From Anastatus disparis (taxonomy: Eukaryota; Arthropoda; Insecta; Hymenoptera; Eupelmidae), in NCBI GenBank assembly GCA_017163975.1, contig JAFFSR010000004.1, positions 3,906,001-3,970,000 on the forward strand: 64,000 nt of DNA. The letters run 5' to 3'. Both the position numbers and the translations under genes were made by a program. Below, one piece after another: positions 11,634 through 22,943 of this stretch. A model generated the notes under the pieces. That model was not told the origin of the DNA. It ran no database searches and saw only the letters and a list, made by a program, of their open reading frames with translations. The first letter of the stretch is position 1. The number at the start of each line of letters is the position of its first letter.

Positions 11634-12391
11634 GACAGTATTTTTTGGCCGTACTTATGTACAAAATCGTACGCATGAATACTCCCGGGTCTCTTTACTA
11701 GATATGTACCTAGGGTAGCCACTATAAGGGAGAGATTAAAGATTTTCCCGTGCCCTTCATGCGTACTGAGATTGGAAGAAATTCCTTTCAAGTTCAAGGT
11801 GCGCATTTTTGGAACCCCTGTCTGCTGACAAAGAATCTTCCATCGCTCAGCAGGTTTAAGTCGGCTCTGGGGAGGTACTTGCTCGACCCCGAATGAACTT
11901 AATTATATTTTCTATTTATATGTTAATTTATTATAATGTGATGTCTCGTATATAGGCTTAAGATATGATTGTATTTATTGGCTTGAATGGTTAGAAAGTG
12001 AATGCTTTACTTGTTTTTATTGTTTTGACTGCGTTTTGTGCTATTGCCTACGCTTATTATTTTATTGCTTTATTTATTATTTTTGATTTTGTATTTAAAA
12101 AAAAATTTTTTTTAATACTATGACTGATAGATATTGTGTGACTGACTTTTAATTTATATGATTGTTGCGTGTATTTTACTATTTTTTGTATGTGATATTA
12201 CTTCTTTTGTTGTGACTTATTTATTCAGTATTATTAGGTTTAGTAATTGATTGTGATATCAACTGCAATATTTTTATATTTATACATTATTTTATGTGCA
12301 ATATTTATTATTATATTTATAAATTGTATTACACGCTTTTTGTATTATGATATACAAATAAAAATAATATCTATTTATCTACTTATTAATA
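11634..12391 (+). mobile_element. 5'-truncated copy of the 28-33 kb LINE
   Basis: From GACAGTATTTT onward this matches the LINE at about 32660-33510: the last ~90 codons of ORF2 (with small deletions and stops), the stop, the 3' UTR and the tail (TATTACACGC, then AATATCTAT repeats). The copy is 5'-truncated, as target-primed reverse transcription commonly produces. It is noncoding now. Confidence 0.9.
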
Positions 12392-12682
12392 TTTTAGAAT
12401 AATTTATAATTTAATAATTAATAATTTATATTCCAGATCCAATTTTAAATTCAAATTTATTATTTATTTAAATCATAATATATATTTTCCATATATTCTA
12501 AAGTTTGACAATCCAAATTTTAATATTTATGCAATCTTTTTAACATTTTACGATCAGAACTTTTATTTCTAGAATCTGGAGGAAGTTTAACAACAACTTA
12601 ATTTATAAGTCTATGTTTAAAAAAAATATTATATTTAAACATTTATTTTTTATTTTAAATATAGTAAATTATTATTTTACAG
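12392..12682 (+). other. Upstream region of the zinc-finger gene
   Basis: AT-rich. It ends in TTATTTTACAG, a plausible splice acceptor at 12682, so a further noncoding 5' exon probably lies upstream. No promoter motif could be assigned. Confidence 0.4.
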
Positions 12683-15600
12683 CTACTATGAAATATCAAA
12701 GTTGGAATTGAAGCAATCGATGCCAAGATGCCATCATTAAGAAATGGTAAGTTTTTATGTATTTACAACTAAATTTTATTACAAGAATAACATTAAACAT
12801 ATTTTTTATTATAGCAGGGCCATTGGATGCATATGTTAACATCAACACATTAATTTACCAACTACAGAATGGAAAAGTTATTTTAGAAAGAATTGATGAT
12901 TCAATTAAAAATAAAATTAAGAATCCAATAGTAATCAACTGCTGCAAATCTAAAAGCAGTGACGCAGACGAAATTAAAAAATGTAATATTCTGAAAAAAT
13001 CTGAGACTATAATTGAGAATCCATCTGAGAATTCAACAATCATCAATGGCTTAAATTCTAAAAGTAGAAGTGCAAACGAAACAAAACAAGGAGTTATTGT
13101 GGAAAGATTTGATTCCATGGCTGAAAATTCAATTAAAAATGCAACTCTAATCAATAGCTGCAAATCTAAAAACAGTAATGCTAAAAAAAGTGATATTTTG
13201 AAAAACTCTGAAGCTATGATTGAAAATTCATCTGATAATGAGAATTCAACGTCCACCATTTACTTAAGTTCTAAAAGTAGTGACGAACTTAGTGATGAAT
13301 TATTCTTCCTAGAACAAAAAAAGAAAAGTAAGTTGAAATTAACATATGAATTGTATCTTACACTTTATTTCATGTCTTCATTAATATCCATTTAAATGTT
13401 AATAAAATTAGTAAAGACAGTTTATAGTTGATCGTTCGTTTTAGATATTGACATAGTAATGATAATAATAAGAAAAAAGTAGATAATATTTTTATACTGA
13501 TTAGTTATTTCAGTATCTGATAATTTTTCATTTAAATTCATCAAGTTTCTGAAGATTTTGATTTTTTCATTTTTTATTTATCGTTCTATTAACTTAACCA
13601 ATATAAAAATAATTCAATAATGTTTTAATATTTTAAATCCAGTTCTCTACTAAATTATATCAATTAAAAATTCATAAAAATAATTGCTTAGACCAATATT
13701 TTAAAATTTATTATAACAATTATAATTATTGAAAGTTTATTTGTTCTTTTTTTAAACTTAATTTTACATAGTGATATGCATATGATGTCTTAACAAATAA
13801 GAAATAAAAAAAATTTCTATTTCCCAGCTGCATTACGGATCAGCAACCCTTACTGTCGTAAATGTAATAAAACGGTGATCTCCGTTAGAAGAAAAGATAA
13901 AAATTGTCCACAATGTGGTATGCTATTATTTTACAAGTGTATGAAATGTAATAAGCAGTATTCTAGGTACGGTAGTATATTATATCATTTACATACTTCT
14001 TGTTCTCCTGGAACAAAGTTCCATTGTAACAAGTGCGATTATTCTACGATGAATAAATATATTTTCAACAAACATTCAAAAACTCACATATTCACTAAAA
14101 CTCACCTATGCACGAAATGTGGTGATAAATTTACAAATGGGAGGAAGCATAAGCAAGTATGCAGTGGAAATAGAGACAAAATCAATAATGATGAAAAAGG
14201 AAGCGATAAATTTACAGATGAATCAAAAATAACGAAAAATCAAAATATAGGTAATTATACTATTTTATTCCTACCCCAACAGTAATGGTCACTTTATTAA
14301 CTCTAAAAGCGCGGGGCCCAAAGTAAGATATAACTAACTTATAAAATATTAGCAGGAGTAAAGCACTTCATTCGCGCTAAATAAGAAGTTTATGAATTCG
14401 AATAATTATCCTTAAAATTTTTGAAAAAATTATAGAATAAACAAAAAAAATTTTTTTTAAATACTAAATTTTTATAAAAATTAATATTTTGAAAAAATGT
14501 TATTATTACATTTTAAAAATAATTTAAATAGCAAAGAAATTTTTTCTTAAAACATATTTATTTGACATTTTAATTTAACAATTACAATATTTGATTATTG
14601 AATTATTGACAATATTTATTAAAATACATAATAAAGTTTATAAAACTTTGAAAATACAAATTTAAATTCATCACAGTTACTTTAAACTTAATGTTATAAA
14701 GATTTTATTTATAAAATAAATATACTTCAATTGAGCCCGCTTTTTTGCAGTTAATAAAGTGGCCACGGTTGGGGTAGGAATAAAGTAAAATATGCAACAC
14801 GAGAGTAAAGTCTATTTCTCCCTCAGGAATTTACTCCCCTTTGGGAGAAGTATGCAACTTTACTCTCTAGTTGCATAATGTACTATTATATTATTTTTAA
14901 TCTTTTCACTTTTGATACAATGAAAATAAAAATGTAGTATTTTAATAAATAACAAATATATATTACTTAACAAATTAATATGATTATAAATTTTATAAAT
15001 AAATTGTTTATTAATCATCTGAAAATTTATATTTTGTTTCAGAAACTTCAATTAAAGATGTAGAACCAAATAAAAATTTACAGTTGGTTAATCAAGATAA
15101 TAAGATCGATAAAAAATATAATGATGATAAAGAAGCAAATGGCAAATTGATAAACGAATTAAGTACAAAGAAAAATCAAAATATTGGTAAAAACATAAAA
15201 TAATAAAATATTAATTACTTCACAAATCAATTTCATCTTAATTTTTAAATTCTGCTTTTGTTTCAGAAACTCAAAAAAAGGTAACTTTGATTGATCACTT
15301 GTATTCAGTAAAGAAGAAAAACATTAGTAAGTATTTTTTAATAAATATAAGCTTGAAAAAAATTAAAAATTAAAAATTTATTATTTATTCTAGATGATCC
15401 CTTAAACATTAAGCGTTTTTGCCAAAAATGTGATGAGATGAAAATATATGCAACCCAAAGTCGTTTAGAAAAATGTAAAACATGTAGTGAAACTTTAATT
15501 TTTCAATGCGGGAAATGTAATAAATCGTATCATACTTACAAAGGACTAAAGTATCATTTTGAAGCTCAATGTCGACCTGAAGCAACTTATAATTGCGTTA

Positions 15601-16576
15601 AATGTCGTTACAAAACCACGGTGCATCATTTACTTAAAAAACATATTTTAAAAATGCATAAAAAATACATTGTACATAGAAATGTAAAAGATATTGTACA
15701 GCACAAAGAACGTCCACAATGTTTAAAATGTAACAACTATTTCAAAAATGCTGAATCTTTCAAAAAACATAAACAGTACTGTGGAAAAGAGCCAGATTAC
15801 TTTTGCACCAATTGCCCTTATAAAACAGTACATAGACAAAATTTACGATGTCATTTATATTCACATAAAGGACTCAACGAAAAGATGATGGAAAATATAC
15901 TTGAAATGAATACCAATAATATCAAAGTTGCAAAAAACAAAAAATCTTCAAACTCATTGATTTTACAAACTACAGGTAAATACCTGAAATAGATATTCAA
16001 TTATTTAAAAAGAACATGATATTTATTTTATATTAGTGTTTATCAATGAAAAAAGTTTTTTCACTCGCGACTGATATTTATTTAACTATAATTTTTTTAA
16101 TTTTTCAAAATCTGTTTTTTTAGCATATTTTTGTATTGTTTGGATCATATGAATGTTAAATATAACTAATGATATATATTTTTCATATTCCAGAAAATTT
16201 AGAGATGATCAGACTCAAGTGCTTATATTGTAATAAATCAGTTAATTGTAACAGTACTAAAAAAAATTGTCCAAAGTGTGAAACGCTACTGCTTTTGCAA
16301 TGCAAAATATGCAGTGAAACTTGTTCAACTTTTCACGACTTGTCATCTCACATTAAACAAATCCATGATGGCAAATTATTAACAAATCCTTCAAAATGCT
16401 TAAAATGTAACAAAGAAGATTTTCAAAATCGAGAAAGCTTCGTTAGACATATCAAGTATTGTCAAGAACCAAAACATTTACAATGTAAATATTGTTCGTA
16501 CAAAACATGCTTCAAATCGAATTTGACAAGTCATATTAAGCGAATGCATTCAAAGTTAAAACAGACAACCTTATAG
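12683..16576 (+). CDS. Seven-exon gene with Lola-like paired C2HC/C2H2 zinc fingers (707 aa)
   Basis: Probable nuclear DNA-binding protein. The exons read as 12683-12746 (ATG at 12728), 12815-13327, 13828-14250, 15043-15186, 15267-15326, 15394-15975 and 16194-16576 (stop TAG). All six introns are GT-AG and in phase 1, and the frame is open throughout, which supports the model. Exon 2 (residues 7-177) is a Ser/Asn/Lys-rich spacer with repeated NCCKSKSS / NSCKSKNS units. Exons 3, 6 and 7 each carry a Cys-rich module: CxxC...C-x2-C knuckles, then a C2HC finger followed at short distance by a C2H2 finger. Exon 6 has CGKEPDYFCTNCPYKT, the hallmark linker of insect Lola-type finger pairs. No BTB domain is visible. 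Exons 4-5 are short acidic/basic linkers; exon 4 ends NQNIG like exon 3. The gene could be lola-derived or a separate family. Confidence 0.7.
12811..12817 (+). promoter_or_regulatory. Tandem NAGNAG splice acceptor of exon 2
   Basis: The intron end reads ATAGCAG. Use of TAG puts exon 2 at 12815 and adds Ala-Gly; use of CAG puts it at 12818 and gives Gly alone. Both keep the frame, so a one-residue isoform choice is possible. Confidence 0.55.
14265..14783. mobile_element. TIR element in intron 3 of the zinc-finger gene
   Basis: The ends TTATTCCTACCCCAAC and GTTGGGGTAGGAATAA are inverted copies, and homology extends through (C)ACTTTATTAA and GCGGG(G/C)CC. The interior is AT-rich and noncoding. 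A related copy lies at 18213-18523. It sits inside an intron and leaves the splice sites untouched. Confidence 0.75.
14784..14880. repeat. GAGTAAA-type hairpin repeat
   Basis: ATGCAAC-ACGAGAGTAAAGT and ACTTTACTCTCTAGTTGCAT form an imperfect palindrome around CTCCCTCAGG/CTCCCCTTTGGGAG. The same words recur near 18160-18200 and 18535-18670. Confidence 0.55.
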
Positions 16577-17070
16577 AAAAAATACAAGTAACTGCAACAG
16601 GTTCCTACGCCATGGCGAGATTAGACAGAGCAAAGATATGATCATATATTTTTTATAAATATATTTTAAAAAAAGGAAATTTTCATTGCTCTCATGGTAT
16701 CAAAGCATTCGATTAGCTGGCGTCTATTCGCGCCCATGAAAAATATTGTACTTCTAAACCCTTTTTTCGACGTCGTTTTGTAATCTTAAATAAACATTCA
16801 GAACGAACACTCCAAAGCATAAAAACATTGTCCATCGGAAGTAATAACTGTGATTGATATGTATTTATAAAAGTAATATCAACTTTAATTTTAGATTAAG
16901 TATTATAAATTTAATAAACTTATATATAAGTAAATATAAAGAAAATAAAATAAAAAGTAATTAGGTGCTTACAAAAATAAATTTATAAGACTTCCTATTG
17001 AAAATATTTATTAAATTATTTCATCTTTTATACATAAACAAATCCGTACAATTTCCACATGTTACATTTT
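16577..17070. other. 3' flank of the zinc-finger gene
   Basis: Contains several AATAAA-like words (for example near 16790 and 17329) in AT-rich DNA; none can be chosen as the poly(A) signal. No gene. Confidence 0.4.
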
Positions 17071-17755
17071 GAAGTGAAACTTCTTTACCGACGGTATACA
17101 CTTCCCATAAGAGACATATAAAAAAATTATACGGGAGTGAATTGATTTCATGACGGTACATGCAACGGAACTAATGAAACGGAAGTGTATATATATAGGT
17201 GGAGCGTCCGCGCCTCCTATATGCAAATCAAGGTACTAAATACGTATAAAGAAAAATTCGCGGGACTGACTTGATGTCAAACGCACAGATATATTATGCA
17301 TACTATATGTGCAATACAAATATCTGAAATTGAATAAATAAAGAAAGCAAAGGCGCGCGTTTTTTCTCTTTTTCTTTCTTTCTCTATAATGTTCGATGGT
17401 AAACCCCTCTCTTTAAACGTGCACGCGCAAGCAAACGTTTTGTATTTACGTTATCATAAGCCAATCATTTCAAACATTACTCTTGCTACAAATGTTAGTT
17501 TTGATAATTGTGAAGAAAATTAAACTATTATTGTATTTTTGTAAAATAAATATTATTAACAAAAATCTTATTTGAAATTAAAAAAAATTAATTCTTTAAA
17601 TAAACTAAATTATTTTAATTTAGTTTTATTTAATTTAATAATTATTTAATTTAATAATTATTTAATTTTAAAATTATTTTAAAATTAAATGAAATAGTGA
17701 TAGAACTTAAATAAACATTTATGAGTTCTATGATTTCGTAAAGAAGTTTCACTTC
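17071..17755. repeat. Inverted repeat pair of ~18 bp, 685 bp apart
   Basis: GAAGTGAAACTTCTTTAC at 17071 and GTAAAGAAGTTTCACTTC ending at 17755 are inverted. They may be the ends of a decayed TIR element; no target duplication was confirmed and the interior is noncoding. Confidence 0.45.
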
Positions 17756-18212
17756 TGTCGGCCAGTCCCAAAGACTGCCACACCAGTTTTTTTATTTGTA
17801 TTAAATTTTTCATGTATACTTTTTTTACAGAATCATATTTTGTTAACTATTTTTTTTATTTATTTCGAAATAAATTAATTAATTCTATTCGTTTTTTAAA
17901 TATAATTTTAATTTTTACATTACAAGTTTTAATAAAGTGTAACATTATAAAAAAAAATGATTAACAATCTTCTCTAAAACCTAAATTCTCAGTAATGATA
18001 CCTTTATAATTAGTGATTTGGAGCCGATAACTGAATGGTTAATATTTGTTTTGTCATAAAAAACATTAGTTTCCATTATTTATAAATCAACGAGATAATA
18101 AAGTCGTATATTTCTCCCGATGATGGATTTATGAGCCGACCGAGCGAAGAAAAGTGAGGGAGTAAATACCCAAGCAAGAAATCAACTTTGCTCCCGGGTT
18201 GCATATAGTGCT
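17756..18212. other. AT-rich spacer with GAGTAAA hairpin words
   Basis: No gene. The stretch 18110-18205 (TTTCTCCCGATG...GAGGGAGTAAATA) resembles the hairpin repeats at 14784-14880. Confidence 0.45.
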
Positions 18213-18523
18213 TTATTCCTATCCCAACCGTGTCTACTTCATTAACTTAAAAAAAAGCGGGCCCAATTAAAAAAATTGAAATTAAATATTTTTATGTAAA
18301 TTTTCAATAATTTATTCAATTATATGAATTTTCAATTTAACGGGAGTTATAAAATTTCGCGGGAGTTATAGCCATAATTCCTGTTAATTTCGAATTTGAT
18401 GGGAATTGTAGTTTATAGGAGTTATAACCATAAATCCAGCAAAATTTTAGACGTACCATAAGGCTTACTTGTGGCCCGCTTTTCGAGTGAATAAAGTGGC
18501 CATTACTGTTGGGGTGCGATTAA
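18213..18523. mobile_element. Second copy of the intron-3 TIR element
   Basis: Left end TTATTCCTATCCCAACCGTG and right end GGCCATTACTGTTGGGGTG match the ends at 14265-14783, including the inner AGCGGGCCCAAT / GTGGCCCGCTTTT blocks. The interior is diverged. Confidence 0.65.
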
Positions 18524-18696
18524 TAGTACATTATGCAACTAGAGAGTAAAGTCACATATTTCTCCATTCACATATTTTTCCATTTTGAATCACTTTGGCC
18601 ATTACTGTTGGGGTGCGATTAATAGTACATTATGCAACTAGAGAATAAAGTCACATATTTCTCCTACCCTTCATTTTCCATTTTGAATCACTTTGA
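18498..18696 (+). repeat. Two tandem copies of a ~99-bp unit
   Basis: GGCCATTACTGTTGGGGTGC...CACATATTTCTCC...TTTTGAATCACTTTG occurs twice, starting at 18498 and 18597, almost identical. The unit starts at the right terminus of the preceding element, so it looks like a tandem duplication of that end plus flank. Confidence 0.8.
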
Positions 18697-18900
18697 TTAG
18701 CCTATTTTTGGCGGAGAATTTTAAATTTGAAAATCATCATTTTTTAAACTAAAAAAAGTGGCGCGTTTTTTTTTTGAGTGTATTTTACAAGTTATTGTAC
18801 ACGGAGCGAACAAATCGGGAATACTTCCTTGCGCCCTCTACTGCAATAGTTCCGTACACATGTTTTTGGAAATAGACCTTGTGTATAAGCAACGATTCCA

Positions 18901-18959
18901 TAACCCATCGGGAAAAAGTCCGAACGCTATAAGCGTTCGGACTTTTTCCCGATGGGTTA
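18901..18959. repeat. Perfect 28-bp hairpin with 3-nt loop
   Basis: TAACCCATCGGGAAAAAGTC...GCT and its exact complement surround an ATA loop at 18929-18931. Reading frames crossing it on both strands are mirror images (PSGKSPNA on each), which explains the two open frames there; neither is considered a gene. Confidence 0.9.
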
Positions 18960-19440
18960 AGTAATCCGATTTTAAATGTGTTAAACGGACTAATATTTGC
19001 ACTTTTACGATTCAATAAGTATCCACATGCTTTCAAATCAGTTAAAATTTGATAAATTTGCTTGTTTACAAAATTACTTATCTTTAATAATTTTTTCAAA
19101 TTTGCCACACGGATCAACGAAAGTTACATAACCAAAACAAATAGAAGTTGTTGAATATGATTACAATAAAAACATTTGATCACTATTTTTTTTATATTTA
19201 AAATATTGATGATTATTATGCTGATATTATGTTTAGAATAAATGAGGTGTAAATTGAGAAAATCGAATTATGATGTCATAATTATTTAGTTTAAAATTAT
19301 ATTAAATATTTTGTCTGTTTGCAAAGCTACAGAAAAATAATATATAACAATTTGAAATAATTTTTAAAGCGTGTTTGACTTTGATTTTACTAAAATATAT
19401 TTTAATATCCTGAAATTTAAACTTTATGTAATTATACTCA
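18960..19440. other. AT-rich spacer
   Basis: No feature that I can support. Confidence 0.5.
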
Positions 19441-20110
19441 TCGCTTCTGTTTTTGGTAAGTTTATAACAAAAATATTTAAAATTTTACATAATTTGTAAT
19501 TGAGGTCTTTAGATTTTGATGACAGAGTGTGACAAATATTTTATTTTCATTTTTTTTGTATTTTACACAAAGATTACCAAAAGAAGAAAAACTTTTGAAA
19601 ATTAATTTTCTTAACGTAGTTTTAATTTTAGAGCATTTTGAATATTTTTTTAAAAATTTTCATTTTTTATTTTTTTTCTGTTTTACGTAAACTGCTCGAT
19701 GGATTTGCTCCAAAATTTGTATGTAAGTTATTCTCTACTGTCTGAAGAAAAAAATCTTTTGAAAACTAATTTTCTCAGCGCAGTTTTAATTTTAGAGCAT
19801 TTTGAAAATTAAAAAAAAAATTTATTTTTCATTTATTTTCTTTTTAACGTATATTATTCTATAGATTTTCTTCAAAATTTATATACAATAAATTCGTTAT
19901 TAGTAGGTAATTTTAATTTTTGAGCAATTCTAAAATTTTGAAATAGAAATTTCTGAAACAAATATTGTACTTATTTAGCCAATTAGATCTCGAAAACTAC
20001 TCGATGAAATTGCTTTAATTGCTTAAATTTTTGCATACTATCTATTTTTTGTCTAAGTAGGCGGGAAGCTATTGAAAATTGGTATTCTTAGTGTAGTTTT
20101 AATTTTAAAA
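19441..20110 (+). repeat. Array of degenerate ~180-bp units
   Basis: Three to four diverged units share CTAATTTTCTCAGCGCAGTT, TTTAATTTTAGAGCATTTTG and AC(T)ACTCGATG(G/A)A(T)TTGCT. They are the same unit that builds the arms of the palindromic element to the right and lie in the same orientation as its left arm. Confidence 0.75.
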
Positions 20111-20296
20111 CCATTTAAAAAATTGAAAACTTTGTTTTTTTCGTATTTTTTTTTCACTTTTTCTCTGTCCTTCTATCTCATAGTGATCCTTATTTTTACC
20201 CTCACACTCACTCTCACTCTTTCCAAACTCAATTTTTCTAGAATAGAAATTATGTTTCCTACATTAAAATCATATTTAAAATAATAAGATGAAATT

Positions 20297-20668
20297 ACTC
20301 TAACTCAATGAGCTCTGTGAGAAAGCATTGCGCCGAAACACTTGGCAGTGTTTTTTGTATCGATACAATGTTTTTTCCATGAGTTAACAAAAATAGAAAT
20401 ACTTTTTTAAAAAGTGTTAATATTAGCCCCGGTCTCCCCTATTGTATTAAAGTATAAATTAAGTTTATTCGTTTAAAATGAAAATTATATAAGTAGACAT
20501 ATTAAAAATAGACATTAGAATGTTATTAAAATTCAATCAATATATACTTATACAATAAATGTTTTTTTTTTCATGTAAGTTCAACATTGTAGTTCGAAGA
20601 TAATCGAAGTAAAAAAACGCTGCCAAGTGCTTTGGCGGAATGCTTTCTCATAGAGCTCTTTGAGTTTC
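20297..20668. mobile_element. Fold-back element with ~57-bp ends
   Basis: The left end GAGCTCTGTGAGAAAGCATT...CACTTGGCAGTG and right end AACGCTGCCAAGTGCTTTGG...CATAGAGCTCTTTGAG are inverted copies. The same end module bounds the element at 22944-24722. The interior is AT-rich and noncoding. Confidence 0.7.
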
Positions 20669-20731
20669 ATTAATTTTTGCTTTCTCATAGAGAAAGCATT
20701 GTATCGATAAAAATAATATATTATTCACCTA

Positions 20732-20833
20732 GGGAGTAAAAACGAAAAATGTCTTAAATTGTATGTTAAATGTCACCCGAGCCGAAGGCGAGGGTGACAA
20801 ACATACGATTTAAGGGATTTTTCATTTACTCCC
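20732..20833. repeat. Hairpin with GAGCCGAAGGCGAG apex
   Basis: GGGAGTAAAAACGAAAAATG pairs imperfectly with ATTTTTCATTTACTCCC; near the top, GTCACC pairs with GGTGAC around CGAGCCGAAGGCGAG. The apex is shared (inverted) with 11191-11306. Confidence 0.75.
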
Positions 20834-20858
20834 GTGGAAAATATACGATTTTTTTACA

Positions 20859-20937
20859 CAGGTAGCGTACAGTGGGTACCTTACTTTTCGCTGGGAGGGA
20901 GTAAAGTACCCACTGTACGCGCCCTGTGTAAAAAAAA
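20859..20937. repeat. Second hairpin, GTACAGTGGGTAC arms
   Basis: TTTTTTTACACAGG(TA)GCGTACAG and its partner ending in CTGTACGCGCCCTGTGTAAA form a nearly perfect inverted repeat. The loop has TTTTCGCTGGGAGGGAGTAA. Confidence 0.8.
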
Positions 20938-21016
20938 TTTTTTTTTATTTTTTCATTAATTTGTACATATTTGAACTCGGTGAGTCGAAAAAAGTGGTTT
21001 CCAGAAAATGTCTGTA

Positions 21017-21019
<3 letters not shown>

Positions 21020-21048
<29 letters not shown>
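21020..21048 (+). repeat. (TG)n microsatellite
   Basis: About 14 TG units at the outer end of the left palindromic arm; mirrored as (CA)n at about 24571-24592 and 26695-26726. Confidence 0.9.
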
Positions 21049-22943
21049 GATGTATGAATTCAGTTAGTAAACTGTATCTCGAGAACTACTCGATGGATTT
21101 GCTTCTAATTTTGCATGGAATTTAGTTTTGTGACTAACTTGCTGGGAAGCTATTGATAATTTGGTTCTTCCAGCGTAGTTTTCATTTTAAAGTTTTTTTT
21201 AAAAAAAAAAAAAAAATTCTATTTTTCCTTTTTTGTTTTTTTTTTGTTTACTACTCGATGAATTTGCTTCAAAATTTGCATGGAATTTATTTCTGATTGC
21301 CCGGATAAAATAAATTTTTAAAAACTGATTTTCTTAGCTCAGTTTTAATTTTAGAGCATTTTGAAATTTTTGAAAAAAATGTTTCTATTTATTAAGCCAA
21401 TAAAATCTTAAAAACTACTCGATGGATTTACTTCAAATTTTCCATACAATTCAATTTTTTGATGAACTGGTGCGGAAGCTATTGGGAATTGGTTTTCTTA
21501 GCGCAGTTTTTTTTTTAGAATCATTTTAAGAATTTTTAAAAAATTTCGATTTTTCATTTTTTTTGTATTTTACGTAAACTACTCGAAGAATTTGTTCGAA
21601 AATTTGTATGGAACTTTATTTCGACTACCAAAAGTATTTAAAATTTTGTAAACTAATTTTCTTAGCAGACTTTTAATTTTAGAGCATTTTAAAAATTTTT
21701 TAAAAAATTTTTATTTTTAATTTTTTTCTATTTTACGAAAACCATTCGATTGATTTGCTCCAAAATTTGTATGCAATTAATTCGCTACTATCTGAAGAAA
21801 ACAAGCTTTGGAAAACTAATTTTCTCAGCGCAGTTTTAATTTTAGAGCACTTTGAAAATTTTCTAAAAAATTTTTATTTTTCATTTATTTTCTTTTTTGC
21901 GTTAACCATACTATAAATTTTCTCCAAAATTTTCATACAATTAATTCGCTATTGTCTGAAAAAAATAAGCTTTTGGAAACTAATTTTCTTAGCGTGGTTA
22001 CAATTTTAGAGAATTTTAAAGATTTATAAAAAAATTTCGATTCTCCTTTTCTTATTTTTTTTTATTCTACGTAAAGTACTCGATAGATTTGTTCTAAAAA
22101 TTACAGGGAAATTATTTGCGACTGCCAAAAGAAGGGAAATTTTCAAAAATTGATTTTCATAGCGTAGTTTTAATTTTAGAGCATTTTTAAAATTTTGAAA
22201 AGAAAATGTTATTTATTTAATCAGTTTGATCTCGAAAATTACTCGATGGATTTGCTTCAAATTTTGTATACCATCTATGTTTTTGTATAACTAGGCGGTA
22301 AGCTATAGAAAATTTGTATTCATAGTGTATTTTTTTTATTATATAGCCATTTTAAGAATTTGAAAAAATTTTCAATTTTTAATTTTTTTTGTATTTTACG
22401 TAAGTTACTTGATGAATTTGCTTTGAGATTTCCATGAGAATAATTTGCATCTGCCAAAAGGAGGATAACTTTTATAAACCGATCTTCTTAGCGTAGTTTT
22501 CATTTTAGAAAATTTTATAAATTTTCTCAAACAATTTTCATATTTCAGTTTTTTTCCATTTTACGTAAAGTACTCGATAGATTTGCTCTAAAATCTGTAT
22601 ACAAGTTATTTGCTACTGTCTTTATAAACCAAGTTTGAAAAAAATAATTTTCTTAGCGTAGCTTTTTGATCACTTCTTTTGATTTCTGAGTAAATCTTGA
22701 AAATTTATAATAGTACTACTGATTTAGATGTTGACTTGTATTATTACATTCAATTAAATATTTAAATATAATCATTATTAAATATTATAAATTAAATTGT
22801 TTTTTAATAAATGGAAAAAATATTTGAAGAAGAAGAATGAATTTCATTGTCATCGTTCTATTAAAGTACAAATTTATTAATAAATATTAATGTTAGACAA
22901 TTTTTTTTATATTAAAATCACATTTAAATAAATATAAAAAAAA

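Noticed and set aside
11558..11806. 82-codon minus-strand frame
   Set aside because: Antisense to the truncated LINE copy, whose plus strand aligns with ORF2.
18785..19117. 110-codon minus-strand open frame (and a 68-codon plus-strand frame) across 18901-18959
   Set aside because: Both frames run through a perfect hairpin and give the same PSGKSPNA words on each strand; there are no introns, domain or paralog. Chance frames over a palindrome.
20072..20284. 70-codon Leu/Phe-rich plus-strand frame that looks membrane-like
   Set aside because: T-rich low-complexity DNA at the edge of a repeat array; hydrophobicity is a composition effect.
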